From Streptomyces colonosanans (GTDB lineage Bacteria > Actinomycetota > Actinomycetes > Streptomycetales > Streptomycetaceae), in the NCBI RefSeq assembly GCF_001866645.1, contig NZ_MLYP01000003.1:1-61177 (forward strand): 61,177 nucleotides of DNA, written 5' to 3'. The translations under genes were made by a program, and so were the position numbers. Shown here one piece after another: positions 50,460 to 58,606 of this stretch (its first letter is position 1; each line of letters begins with the position of its first letter). The notes under the pieces were generated by a model. It did no database searches and had not been told where the DNA came from. It worked only from the letters and a program-made list of their open reading frames with translations.

Positions 50460-51485
50460 TCAAAGAACACACTCCGCCTCGGTGTACCGCTCCTGGGGCA
50501 CCGTCTTCAGCGTCTCCACCGCCTGGGCCAGGGACACCATCACGATGTCGGTGCCGCGCAGCGCGGTCATCATGCCGAACTCGCCGCGGTGCACGGCTTC
50601 CACGGCGTGCCAGCCGAAGCGGGTGGCGAGGACACGGTCGTACGCGGTCGGCGTGCCACCGCGCTGGACGTGTCCGAGGATCACGGGACGGGCCTCCTTG
50701 CCGAGGCGCTGCTCCAGTTCCAGGGAGAGCTGGCGGGCGATGCCCGCGAAGCGCTCGTGGCCGTAGACGTCCTTGCCGCCCTCGTCGAAGTCCATCGTGC
50801 CCGGCCTGGGCTTGGCGCCCTCGGCGGCCACGACGATCGCGAACCGCTTGCCGGCGGCGAAGCGTTCGCCGACGCGTGCGGTCAGCTCATCGATGTCGAA
50901 GGGTCGTTCCGGCACGACGATCGCGTGGGCGCCGGCGGCCATGCCGGAGTGCAGCGCGATCCAGCCGGTGTGGCGGCCCATGACCTCCACGATCAGCACG
51001 CGCTGGTGGGACTCGGCAGTGGTCTTCAGCCGGTCCAGTGCCTCGGTGGCCACGCCCACGGCGGTGTCGAAGCCGAAGGTGACGTCCGTGACGGCGATGT
51101 CGTTGTCGATGGTCTTCGGTACGCCGACGATCGGAAGGCCGCCGTCGGACAGCAGCCGGGCCGCCTTGAGCGTGCCCTCGCCGCCGATCGGGATGATCGC
51201 GTCGAGTCCCAGTTCCGCGACATGGTCCCTGGCCCGCTCCACCCCGTCCCGCAGATGCTCGGGACGGACCCGGGAGGAGCCGAGGATCGTGCCGCCGCGC
51301 GCCAGGATGCCGTTCACGGCATCGAGGTCGAGCTTGAGGTAGTCGCACTCCAGGAGGCCCTTCCAGCCGTCCCGGAAGCCGATGACCTCGTCGCCGTGGT
51401 CGGCGACGGCGCGGTGCACGACGGACCGGATGACGGCGTTCAGGCCGGGGCAGTCACCGCCGGACGTGAGGACACCAATGCGCAT
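50460..51485 (-). CDS. pfkA: 6-phosphofructokinase
   Basis: A 341-aa phosphofructokinase of glycolysis. Blocks: VLTSGGDCPGLNAVIRSVV (nucleotide loop), GGTILGSSR, PIGGEGTLKAA, PKTIDNDIAVTDVTFGFDTA (catalytic Asp region), EVMGRHTGWIALHSG and LGHVQRGGTPTAYDR. The overall pattern fits the actinobacterial ATP-dependent type. Streptomycetes carry several pfkA paralogues, and I cannot say which this is. ATG at 51485. Confidence 0.93.
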   Translation of the reverse strand: MRIGVLTSGGDCPGLNAVIRSVVHRAVADHGDEVIGFRDGWKGLLECDYLKLDLDAVNGILARGGTILGSSRVRPEHLRDGVERARDHVAELGLDAIIPIGGEGTLKAARLLSDGGLPIVGVPKTIDNDIAVTDVTFGFDTAVGVATEALDRLKTTAESHQRVLIVEVMGRHTGWIALHSGMAAGAHAIVVPERPFDIDELTARVGERFAAGKRFAIVVAAEGAKPRPGTMDFDEGGKDVYGHERFAGIARQLSLELEQRLGKEARPVILGHVQRGGTPTAYDRVLATRFGWHAVEAVHRGEFGMMTALRGTDIVMVSLAQAVETLKTVPQERYTEAECVL

Positions 51486-51647
51486 GGTCCCAGATACCTT
51501 CTCCACATGGGCCGGGCACCGGACCACGCTGTCCGGATCGATCCCCGCCACCCTACGGCGGCAGGGGGCGAGGTCGCACCGCCAGTCCGTCTGCTGGACG
51601 TGCCCGCTCAGCTGTGCGGGCGGGGCGTCAGACGGGCCTTCGGCGCG

Positions 51648-52376
51648 CTACGCGGACTGCTGCGCGGCCGCGATGCGCTCGTCGCGCAGCGCCTCGTACC
51701 AGCGGTCGTCGACCGGCGGGAGGGCGTTGACGTCCAGCGCCAGTTTCAGCAGCAGGTCGGCGATCTGCGGGTTGCGCGCGAGGACGGGACCGTGCATGTA
51801 CGTGCCGAAGACCGTGTCGTTGTACGCGCCCTCCGTGCCGTCTCCCGTGCCGTTGCCCCTGCCCTGCCGCACCTGCGCGAGCGGGCGGGCGGTCGGGCCG
51901 AGGTGGGTGACGCCCTGGTGGTTCTCGAAGCCGGTGAGCGGGGGCAGGCCGAGCCGCGGGTCGATGTCTCCGAGGACGTCGCCGACGCAGCGCTCGCCCT
52001 CGCCGCGCACCGAGACCACGTCGAGCAGGCCGAGGCCCGGCTCGCGCTGCCCGAGGTCGTTGATGAACTCGTGGCCCAGGATCTGGTAGCCGGCGCAGAC
52101 CGAGAACACGATCGCGCCGTTCTGCACGGCCTGGTACAGGTGCCCGTCGCGGCGCAGCCGCTCGGCGGCGAGCCGCTGCGGACGGTCCTCGCCGCCGCCG
52201 ATCAGGTAGATGTCGCCGGAGGTCGGGATCGGCTGGTCGCTGCGCACGTCGAGGCGGGCCACGTCGAGGCCGCGCTGCCGGGCCCGGCGTTCCACGACGA
52301 GCGCGTTGCCCTGGTCGCCGTAGGTGCTGAGCAGGTCGGGGTAGATCCACACCAGCCGGAGGCTGTTGTCACTCAT
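51648..52376 (-). CDS. gatD: Lipid II isoglutaminyl synthase, glutamine amidotransferase subunit
   Basis: A 242-aa CobB/CobQ-like class I glutaminase. The nucleophile is Cys94 (FSVCAGYQILG), and the catalytic His is in FGTYMHGPVLARNP. It feeds ammonia to MurT, which amidates the alpha-carboxyl of D-Glu in lipid II; this aids transpeptidation. It follows murT by 31 nt on the same strand, the usual murT-gatD order. Confidence 0.93.
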   Translation of the reverse strand: MSDNSLRLVWIYPDLLSTYGDQGNALVVERRARQRGLDVARLDVRSDQPIPTSGDIYLIGGGEDRPQRLAAERLRRDGHLYQAVQNGAIVFSVCAGYQILGHEFINDLGQREPGLGLLDVVSVRGEGERCVGDVLGDIDPRLGLPPLTGFENHQGVTHLGPTARPLAQVRQGRGNGTGDGTEGAYNDTVFGTYMHGPVLARNPQIADLLLKLALDVNALPPVDDRWYEALRDERIAAAQQSA

Positions 52377-52407
52377 CGATGATCGTCCTTAGGGGTCGGT
52401 GCGGGGA

Positions 52408-53646
52408 TCAGTTGCCGACGCGGCGGCGCAGGTCCTGGAACGCGGTGTAGTTCGCGATGACCTCGATCCGGCCCGGCGGAGCCAGCTGGACGGCCTGGTC
52501 GATGTTCTCGCACACCTGGAAGGACTGGTTCGCGACCTCCAGGCGCACGGCGAGGTCCAGTCTCCGGTCACCGATGACGAAGATCGGGTGGCCGGTGAGC
52601 TGCGTGTAGTCGACGTCCCACAGCCAGGAGGTGTCGGTGCCGTCGGCGCCGCGCGCGTTCACGGAGAGGATCACCGGGGTCGGCGGGGGATCGATCAGCG
52701 AGAAGGTCTCCAGCCAGCCGGCCGGGTTCTTCGCCAGTAGCAGCCGCAAGTCGCGCTCCATGAACTGGACCACGTCGTAGCGCCCGGCCACGGCCTGCAC
52801 CTGGTACATGCGCTCCAGAGCGACCTGCGGGGGCACGCCGAAGACGGCGGCGACGGCCGCGGAGCTGGCGGCGTTGGCCTTGTTGGCGCGGCCCGGCAGC
52901 TGAAGGTGGATCGGCCAGGCCGAGCCGTGCGGGTCGAGGACGTGGTCGCCGGACAGCGCCCAGCTCGGGGCCGGCCGGCGGAAGCCGCACTCGCCGCAGT
53001 ACCAGTCGTCGCCGGGGCGCTGCATCACACCGCCGCAGGACGGGCAGGACCAGGCGTCGTCCTTCCACATCTGGCCGGCCGCGACCCAGATCACGTTGGG
53101 CGACGACGAGGCGGCCCACACGACCAGCGGGTCGTCGCAGTTGGCGACGATGACGGCCTTGGTGCCGGACAGGCCCTCGCGCCAGTTCTCGGCGAGCATA
53201 CGGGTCTCGGCGGCGCGGTCGAGCTGGTCGCGGGAGAGGTTGAGCAGCGCGATGCACTTCGGGTCGGTGTCCCGGGCGACCCCGGCGAGGTACTTCTCGT
53301 CGACCTCTATGACAGCGAACTTGGCGTCCGAGCCGCCCGCCAGCGCCGAGGTGATGCCGGCGGGCATGTTGGCGCCGAGCGCGTTGGAGACGACCGGGCC
53401 CGCGGCGCGCAGTGCCTCCGCGATCAGGCGGGTGGTCGTGGTCTTGCCGTTGGTCGCCGAGACCAGGATGACGTCCAGGTTCTGGGCGAGCCGGGCGAGG
53501 AGGTCGGGGTCGAGCTTGAGCGCCACTCGGCCGCCGATCACCGATCCGCTGCCGCGCCCCGCGGCGCGCGATGCCGCAGCGACCGCCTTGCCCGCGGTCA
53601 CGGCCAGCTTGGCCCGCGGCGTCAGCGGGTCCGAGTTGCCTGCCAT
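52408..53646 (-). CDS. murT: Lipid II isoglutaminyl synthase, MurT ligase subunit
   Basis: A 412-aa Mur-ligase-family ATPase. P-loop VSATNGKTTTTRLIAEAL, Mur centre IEVDEKYLAGVARDTDPKC, and the MurT-specific zinc ribbon CPSCGGVMQR...YCGECGF (about 205-225). The C-terminal DUF1727 domain closes the protein. The ATG at 53646 follows GGAGGATCGG. Operon with gatD. Confidence 0.95.
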   Translation of the reverse strand: MAGNSDPLTPRAKLAVTAGKAVAAASRAAGRGSGSVIGGRVALKLDPDLLARLAQNLDVILVSATNGKTTTTRLIAEALRAAGPVVSNALGANMPAGITSALAGGSDAKFAVIEVDEKYLAGVARDTDPKCIALLNLSRDQLDRAAETRMLAENWREGLSGTKAVIVANCDDPLVVWAASSSPNVIWVAAGQMWKDDAWSCPSCGGVMQRPGDDWYCGECGFRRPAPSWALSGDHVLDPHGSAWPIHLQLPGRANKANAASSAAVAAVFGVPPQVALERMYQVQAVAGRYDVVQFMERDLRLLLAKNPAGWLETFSLIDPPPTPVILSVNARGADGTDTSWLWDVDYTQLTGHPIFVIGDRRLDLAVRLEVANQSFQVCENIDQAVQLAPPGRIEVIANYTAFQDLRRRVGN

Positions 53647-53789
53647 CAGTTCCCGATCCTCCTTGCGTACGGCGCGCGCCCCCTGTCCCGGCAACGTGCG
53701 GGCCTCAGCCTATCGAGATCCACTCACACACCCGAATCGCGGCACCGCCCCGGTGCCCGCGCGATATGAAGGACCGTACCCTTGCCGCC

Positions 53790-54347
53790 ATGCGACACCG
53801 CTCCATACCGGGCGCCCGCGGGCGCGTCCGGCCGCTCACCCTGCTCGGTGACCGTCTGCTGCGCACACCGTGCGCGGAGGTCACCGCCTTCGGCCCCGAA
53901 CTGGCCCGGCTCGTCGAGGACATGTTCGCCACGATGTACGCCGCGCAGGGCGTGGGACTGGCCGCGAACCAGGTCGGGGAGTCGCTGCGGGTGTTCGTGT
54001 ACGACTGCCCGGACGACGAGGACGTGCGCCATCTGGGACATGTGGTCAACCCACGGCTCGTGGAGGCCGCCGGTGTGGTGCTGCGCGGTCCGGAGGGGTG
54101 TCTGTCCCTGCCAGGGCTGGAGGCGGGGACGGAGCGGTACGACCAGGCGGTCGTCGAGGGCTTCACGGTGGACGGCGAACCGGTGCGGGTGCACGGCACC
54201 GGGTGGTTCGCCCGGTGCCTGCAGCACGAGTGCGACCACCTGGACGGGGGCCTGTATGTGGACCGGCTCGGCGGCTGGCGCCACCGGAGGGTGATGCGGC
54301 AGGCGGCCAGGGCACCCTGGAGCCGCCGGGAAGACGCGTCGCGGTAG
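53790..54347 (+). CDS. def: Peptide deformylase
   Basis: A 185-aa peptide deformylase removing formyl groups from nascent proteins. The three motifs are GVGLAANQVG, EGCLSLPG (metal Cys) and QHECDHLDGGLYVDR (HExxH metal site and catalytic Glu). The ATG at 53790 lies 7 nt after TACCCT (leaderless); an upstream ATG at 53766 is less likely. Divergent from murT. Several def paralogues are usual in Streptomyces. Confidence 0.92.
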   Translation: MRHRSIPGARGRVRPLTLLGDRLLRTPCAEVTAFGPELARLVEDMFATMYAAQGVGLAANQVGESLRVFVYDCPDDEDVRHLGHVVNPRLVEAAGVVLRGPEGCLSLPGLEAGTERYDQAVVEGFTVDGEPVRVHGTGWFARCLQHECDHLDGGLYVDRLGGWRHRRVMRQAARAPWSRREDASR

Positions 54348-54354
54348 CGGCGCG

Positions 54355-54999
54355 TCAGAACCCCGGTCCTCCCGCGCGGTTCCCGGCGGCGGCCAGCCGC
54401 CCCCACAGCAGGTCCGCCAGGCTCCGTACCAACTCCGCCCGGGAACAGGGCTGTTCGCCGAGCCACCAGTCCCCGGCGGCGTGCATCATGCCGACGATGC
54501 CGTGTCCCCACACCCGGGCGAGCCGGTGGCTGTCCGGGCCGAGGTCCACCCGTTCCTCGACGACCTGGGCCAGCTCCTCGCCCATGCGGCGCAGCAAGGG
54601 AATGGAGTGCCTGCCCGTGTCGAAGCCCTGCTCGCTCTGTGAGCCGCCCTCCGCCGGATGCATCAGGAAGCGGTACACCTGCGGCCGTGCCTCGATCGCC
54701 GCGAGGTAGGCGTCCAGCGTGGACTCGACCCGTTCCCGCCGATCGGCCGGGGCGTCGAGTGCCGCCCGCAGCGAGGCGAGCAGGGCGTCCGTGTGGCGTT
54801 GGGCGAGCGCGGCGTACAGCCCGCCCTTGTCGCCGAAGTGGCGGTAGAGGATCGGCTTGGTGATTCCGGCCTCTGCCGCGATGGCGTTCATCGAGGCGCC
54901 GGGGCCGTCGCGCAGCACCACCCTGTCGGCGGCCTCCAGCAGCTCGCGCCGTCGGTAGTCGGCGGACCGCTGCTGATCGGTCCGCTGCCTGGTCTCCAT
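54355..54999 (-). CDS. TetR-family regulator
   Basis: A 214-aa repressor. N-terminal HTH (LLEAADRVVLRDGPGASMNA, then IAAEAGITKPILYRHFGDKG) and a helical ligand domain (YRFLMHPAEGG, LARVWGHGIVGMMHAAGDWW). Divergent from an acyl-CoA dehydrogenase gene, it is probably a fatty-acid or acyl-CoA-responsive regulator (inference). The spacer contains GTTAC/GTAAC repeats. Confidence 0.9.
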   Translation of the reverse strand: METRQRTDQQRSADYRRRELLEAADRVVLRDGPGASMNAIAAEAGITKPILYRHFGDKGGLYAALAQRHTDALLASLRAALDAPADRRERVESTLDAYLAAIEARPQVYRFLMHPAEGGSQSEQGFDTGRHSIPLLRRMGEELAQVVEERVDLGPDSHRLARVWGHGIVGMMHAAGDWWLGEQPCSRAELVRSLADLLWGRLAAAGNRAGGPGF

Positions 55000-55115
55000 G
55001 ATCTCTCCCCACCCGTGCTGATCGGTGACGCCTGCGCAACGTAACACCGAAAGCCTGGTCGACATCGAACGAGCTGACGACTCTGTTCGTGGTCGCTTCA
55101 CCGTCGGTTCGGGAG

Positions 55116-55164
55116 TTGACTTCCCCTACTGGCAAGTAACACACTTTGGTTACCGCAAGTAACA
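55116..55164 (+). promoter_or_regulatory. Promoter with TetR-type operator repeats before fadE
   Basis: A -35-like TTGACT (55116-55121) is followed by a direct repeat GCAAGTAACA at 55132 and 55155. The second copy forms the inverted repeat GTTAC-CGCAA-GTAAC (55149-55163), and the first forms TACT-GGCA-AGTA. This arrangement in the divergent spacer suits binding of the adjacent TetR protein. Confidence 0.55.
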
Positions 55165-55188
55165 TGCTGGCGCAGTGCTGGAGGGGAC

Positions 55189-56418
55189 ATGGCCGAGTTC
55201 ACCATGGAGCTCAACGACGAACAGAAGGAGGTCCGGGACTGGCTGCACGGCTTCGCCGCCGATGTGATCCGCCCCGCCGCCGCCGAATGGGACGAGCGTG
55301 AGGAGACTCCCTGGCCGGTCATCCAGGAGGCCGCGAAGACCGGCATCTACTCCCTCGACTTCTACGCCCAGCAGTACTTCGACCCCACCGGCCTCGGCAT
55401 TCCGATGGCCATGGAGGAGCTGTTCTGGGGTGACGCGGGTATCGCCCTGTCGATCGTCGGCACCGGCCTCGCCGCCGTGGGCGTGCTCGCCAACGGCACC
55501 GAGGAGCAGATCGGTACCTGGATCCCCCAGATGTACGGCGACGTCAACGACGTCAAGGTGGCCGCGTTCTGTTCCTCAGAGCCCGACGCCGGCTCCGACG
55601 TCGCCTCGATGCGTACACGTGCCGTGTACGACGAGGCCAAGGACGAATGGGTGATCAACGGCACCAAGACCTGGGCGACCAACGGCGGCATCGCCAACGT
55701 CCACGTGGTCGTCGCGGTGATCGACCCGGAACTGGGCTCCAAGGGCCACGCCTCCTTCATCATCCCGCCGAACACTCCCGGCCTGTCCCAGGGCCAGAAG
55801 TTCAAGAAGCACGGCATCCGCGCCTCGCACACCGCCGAGGTGATCCTCGACGGCGTCCGCGTCCCCGGCTCCTGCCTGCTCGGCGGCAAGGAGAAGCTGG
55901 ACGAGCGGCTCGCCCGCGCCCGCGAGAAGGCCAGGAAAGGCGGCATGGGGAGGGTGAAGAACGCGGCGATGGCGACCTTCGAGGCGTCCCGTCCGGCCGT
56001 GGGCGCGATGGCCGTGGGCACCGCGCGGGCGGCGTACGAGGTGGCCCTGGACTACGCGAAGACGCGCGAGCAATTCGGTCGGCCGATCATCGACAACCAG
56101 GGCGTCGCCTTCCAGCTCGCGGATATGCGCACCCAGATCGACGCCGCTCGTCTGCTGGTGTGGCGCGCCTCGTGGATGGCGATCAACGGCAGGCCGTTCA
56201 CGGCGGCCGAGGGGTCGATGTCGAAGCTGTTCGCCAGCGAGACCGCGAAGACGGTCACCGCGCAGGCGATCCAGATCCTCGGCGGCAACGGATACACCCG
56301 GGAGTACCCGGTGGAGCGGATGCACCGGGACGCGGCCATCTACACGATCTTCGAGGGTACGAGTGAGATCCAGCGGCTGGTGATCTCCCGGACGCTGTCC
56401 GGGATGCCGATCCGGTAA
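55189..56418 (+). CDS. fadE: Acyl-CoA dehydrogenase whose 3' end is an insertion target
   Basis: A 409-aa FAD enzyme of fatty-acid beta-oxidation. Signature 1 FCSSEPDAGSDVASM, then FKKHGIRASHTAEVILDGVR, RTREQFGRP-type block KTREQFGRPIIDNQGVAFQL, ILGGNGYTREYPVERMHRD and the catalytic Glu389 in IFEGTSEIQRL. An extra charged loop (KLDERLARAREKARKGG, about 238-255) is notable. The last 31 codons (379-409) are repeated exactly at 58972-59066, so this 3' end was probably restored by an integrating element. ATG after GGAGGGGAC. Confidence 0.93.
   Translation: MAEFTMELNDEQKEVRDWLHGFAADVIRPAAAEWDEREETPWPVIQEAAKTGIYSLDFYAQQYFDPTGLGIPMAMEELFWGDAGIALSIVGTGLAAVGVLANGTEEQIGTWIPQMYGDVNDVKVAAFCSSEPDAGSDVASMRTRAVYDEAKDEWVINGTKTWATNGGIANVHVVVAVIDPELGSKGHASFIIPPNTPGLSQGQKFKKHGIRASHTAEVILDGVRVPGSCLLGGKEKLDERLARAREKARKGGMGRVKNAAMATFEASRPAVGAMAVGTARAAYEVALDYAKTREQFGRPIIDNQGVAFQLADMRTQIDAARLLVWRASWMAINGRPFTAAEGSMSKLFASETAKTVTAQAIQILGGNGYTREYPVERMHRDAAIYTIFEGTSEIQRLVISRTLSGMPIR
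56323..56417. repeat. 95-bp direct repeat, left copy (attL-like)
   Basis: It begins with CACCGGGACGCGGCC and ends CCGATCCGGTA, and is identical over 95 bp to 58972-59066. It lies in the last 31 codons of the acyl-CoA dehydrogenase gene; the next base completes a TAA stop here and a TAG stop in the right copy. Confidence 0.95.
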
Positions 56419-56458
56419 GCCATCCCACCAGCAAGACGCGCATAGATCGTTGCCACGA

Positions 56459-56492
56459 AAGCGGCCCTCCCGACTGTCCGGGAGAGCCGCTT
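56459..56492 (+). terminator. Terminator just inside the insertion
   Basis: A 14-bp stem with one mismatch (AAGCGGC.CTCCCG arms) and a 6-nt loop, 41 nt after the dehydrogenase stop. It ends the dehydrogenase transcript and comes from the inserted DNA. Confidence 0.7.
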
Positions 56493-56564
56493 CTGTCTGC
56501 CCAACGAAAGATCAATCCGCGTCTGGGGCTGCCAGCGCTGCACCGGAAGCGGCTGCCGCAATGC

Positions 56565-56873
56565 TTGCCGAGGGCACGCCAACACGTACACGGTGCCCGC
56601 GTCATGATCTCCCCGCTGCGTTTGGGTGTGCCGGTGCCGAATGGGATCGCGCTCCGCATCGGCATGCAGCTCCCGGCCCGTGTTCAGGCGGCGCTCGCGG
56701 AGGCGGCCCTGTGCGGCCGGTTGTTGACCGGGCGGACGCTCGCCGCCGCCGACGACCGCACCGAGGCCGACCAGCGCCTGCAGGCCCGACTGTGCGCGGC
56801 GAACAAGACGCTCGCCGCCCACGATCCCCGACTCGTCACCCGCTGGGCCGACATGCCCGGCCTCAACCGATAG
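56565..56873 (+). CDS. Small hypothetical protein of the inserted element
   Basis: Up to 102 aa, no known domain. The part from the ATG at 56604 (MISPLRLGVPVPNG) is the more protein-like: helical, Ala/Leu/Arg-rich (VQAALAEAALCGRLLTGRTL, TEADQRLQARLCAANKTLAA), ending RWADMPGLNR. It lies 10 nt before the next gene, with which it seems to form an operon. The start is uncertain because no good ribosome binding site is seen. Confidence 0.5.
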   Translation: MPRARQHVHGARVMISPLRLGVPVPNGIALRIGMQLPARVQAALAEAALCGRLLTGRTLAAADDRTEADQRLQARLCAANKTLAAHDPRLVTRWADMPGLNR

Positions 56874-56883
56874 GAGACGCCCG

Positions 56884-57117
56884 ATGTCTGACCCCGTTGA
56901 CTTCTCCGACGTCCAGGTCCGGGACGACATCCGCTTCGTCACCGACGACAGCGGATGGGGAGGGAGCGGCGAGTGTTGGCGCACTGGGAACGTCGTCAAG
57001 GTCACTGCCACCTCGGTCATGGTGATCTGTGACAACCGGACCCGCGCCATCCTTTCCGTCGCCAACTGGAACGCCCGCAAGCCGCAGTTGGTCGCCCGCG
57101 GCGGAGACCAGCCGTGA
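56884..57117 (+). CDS. Small hypothetical protein of the inserted element
   Basis: A 77-aa protein, probably a small beta-barrel: DVQVRDDIRFVTDDSGWGG, WRTGNVVKVTATSVMVICDN and RAILSVANWNARKPQLV. The strand pattern recalls SH3-like folds, but no family is recognised. The ATG has TAGGAGACGCCCG upstream. It overlaps the next gene by 4 nt. Confidence 0.6.
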   Translation: MSDPVDFSDVQVRDDIRFVTDDSGWGGSGECWRTGNVVKVTATSVMVICDNRTRAILSVANWNARKPQLVARGGDQP

Positions 57118-57359
57118 CCGCCCCGCCCCCGCCCGCTGACGTCCCGCCTGCCGCGTGGTGGGAGGAGACCCCCGCCGAAGCCGCCGCCCCGCATGATGCC
57201 TTGCGCCGCCGCCCTTCGCGGGACCACAACACGATCCGCACGCGAAGCGCCGCATCGGCCGGAACATCCCACGACCCGGCCAACTCCCGCATGTCTGCGA
57301 GCCGTTCAGAGGCGAGAGTGATCACGAGACACTATCCGTCCCGTCGATGCGTGAACTAG
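57114..57359 (+). CDS. Truncated small protein, 3' end replaced by IS remnant
   Basis: The GTG start overlaps the upstream stop (GTGA), showing coupling. Only the first 29 residues or so (TAPPPPADVPPAAWWEETPA) look native. From about 57200 the frame is antisense to an IS630-type transposase fragment, so the C terminus is an artefact of that insertion. The remaining product is Pro-rich and probably non-functional. Confidence 0.5.
   Translation: MTAPPPPADVPPAAWWEETPAEAAAPHDALRRRPSRDHNTIRTRSAASAGTSHDPANSRMSASRSEARVITRHYPSRRCVN
57200..57325 (-). pseudogene. IS630-type transposase, N-terminal fragment
   Basis: The minus strand from a GTG at 57325 encodes VITLASERLADMRELAGSW and ADAALRVRIVLWSREGRRRK. 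This resembles the first 42 residues of streptomycete IS630-family transposases, which continue into an HTH. Similarity stops after the RRRK at 57200 and the frame becomes low complexity, so the element was truncated there. Confidence 0.6.
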
Positions 57360-57406
57360 CATGCGCCTGCTCGTCAAAGAATGATCACTACTGAATCGGG
57401 GACAAC

Positions 57407-57847
57407 TTGAGCACGAAGCGCCGCATCGCCACGTTGATCGCGTCGACTGCGCTACTGGTCGGGGGAACGGTCACCATGGGCGCGGGCACAGCCGCCGCTG
57501 ATCCCAACTTCACTTTCAAGTACAGCGGCACTACGAGCAACGGAAGCTTTACCGTTGCTGTATACAACAATGGCACCTACGCAGGGCTGGCCGAGTGGAA
57601 CGCCGACCCCGTCTCCGGTCACCCCGGCGATGCCATGCGGGCAGGGGACGTCCTCTCAGACGGCTGGTACGTTAAGGCGATCCTTCTGAGCCCCTATCGT
57701 CTGGCCACGACACAGGGCCACCCCGCGACATATCTCACCCCTTGGAAAACCGGAGATCTTCCGGAAGGCCAGAAGGTGGAGATGCGGGTCGCCATAAGCA
57801 ACGGAACCACCACCTACCTCTCTCAGTACTACACCGGTCACGCGTAA
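57407..57847 (+). CDS. Secreted protein of unknown function
   Basis: A 146-aa exported protein. The signal peptide (STKRRIATLIASTALLVGGT, cleavage near GTAAA-DP at about 31/32) is typical of Sec substrates. The mature part is about 115 aa, rich in Thr, Gly and Tyr (FTFKYSGTTSNGSFTVAVYN, GDVLSDGWYVKAILLSPYRL), suggesting a beta-sandwich. TTG start with GGGGA upstream. AT content is higher than in neighbouring genes. It is the only clearly intact larger gene in the insertion; cargo role unknown. Confidence 0.75.
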   Translation: MSTKRRIATLIASTALLVGGTVTMGAGTAAADPNFTFKYSGTTSNGSFTVAVYNNGTYAGLAEWNADPVSGHPGDAMRAGDVLSDGWYVKAILLSPYRLATTQGHPATYLTPWKTGDLPEGQKVEMRVAISNGTTTYLSQYYTGHA

Positions 57848-57925
57848 ACGTTCCTTCGGTAGATGGCCTGCTCTGCCCGCCCCAATTCCGGCGCGTTCGC
57901 TCGTCGTTCAAATATGCAACGTATA

Positions 57926-57951
57926 CCCGCCAGGCCCAACCGCCTGGCGGG
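57926..57951 (+). terminator. Hairpin after the secreted protein gene
   Basis: Perfect 10-nt arms CCCGCCAGGC and GCCTGGCGGG around a 6-nt loop, 79 nt after the stop. It overlaps the broken end of the IS5-type fragment. Confidence 0.55.
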
Positions 57952-58072
57952 ACGGGCTCAACGCCCGAGATTCGCGCGGGTTGCCGATCCGGCGGCGGCG
58001 CGCGGCAAGTAGACGGGCCAGGAACTCGACGATGTGGCGCGGGACGTCGAGCCTGGCAACATAGGTGACCAA
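57938..58072 (-). pseudogene. IS5-type transposase, N-terminal fragment
   Basis: The minus strand reads LVTYVARLDVPRHIVEFLAR, LLAARRRRIGNPRESRALSP and SRQAV. This matches the start of IS5-group (IS1647-like) transposases of actinobacteria, which normally continue into a WFR...HTH segment. Similarity ends at 57938. From 58080 to 58290 I see only a short plus-strand tail frame ending PEAERRYQILRNA at about 58232, possibly another gene remnant. Confidence 0.6.
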
Positions 58073-58296
58073 CCAAGGCGCGGGCGTTCTCAGCCGATGG
58101 GCGTGATGAGGTCGAAGGTGTGGTCGGGGTGTGAACTGTCGTGATCAACTGCGGCGGTCATCCGCACGGCGGCGCTGCTGCTGCCCCGCTCACCCGAAGC
58201 CGAACGCCGTTACCAGATCCTCCGCAACGCCTGACCAGCCCCGCCTTGTGGGCCTGCCCCCGGTCGTCCGGGAGTGGGCCCACATGCGTGCGGTGC

Positions 58297-58497
58297 TCAG
58301 TCGATGTACGACCCGTCGGCCCGCAGCTGGTGCCGGGAGCGGAGGTGCTTGCACTGCGGGCAGTGCGACATCGACCCGCGCTTCACCACCCACGAGATCC
58401 CGCACGTCATCAGATGCAGGAACCCGACCAACCAGTCCTGCCCCAGCCGCGTGAACCCCGGCATCACGCATGTCCGGCAGTCCCGGCAACCCGCCAT
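58297..58497 (-). CDS. Cys-rich membrane microprotein (LITAF-like layout)
   Basis: A 66-aa protein with a Cys cluster (CRDCRTC, residues 4-10), a hydrophobic stretch (about 21-38; WLVGFLHLMTCGISWVV) and a second cluster HCPQCKH (about 44-50). Two zinc knuckles split by a membrane-inserting segment resemble LITAF/zinc-ribbon membrane proteins (analogy only). The ATG at 58497 has GAGGGG 6 nt upstream; the longer frame to 58521 lacks one. It looks intact despite its decayed surroundings. Confidence 0.65.
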   Translation of the reverse strand: MAGCRDCRTCVMPGFTRLGQDWLVGFLHLMTCGISWVVKRGSMSHCPQCKHLRSRHQLRADGSYID

Positions 58498-58606
58498 CAC
58501 AACCCCCTCAGCAGTGCGCACCCCCCGGTACGCAGGTCACGGAACTCTAGACGCCACAGCCGCCGCACGGGGCACACATGGCCGGAAGGATCAACCGAAG
58601 GAGGTG

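Noticed and set aside
57735..58148. 137-codon minus-strand frame in the insertion
   Set aside because: It lies opposite the secreted protein gene and in a different frame from the IS5-type fragment; low-complexity product.
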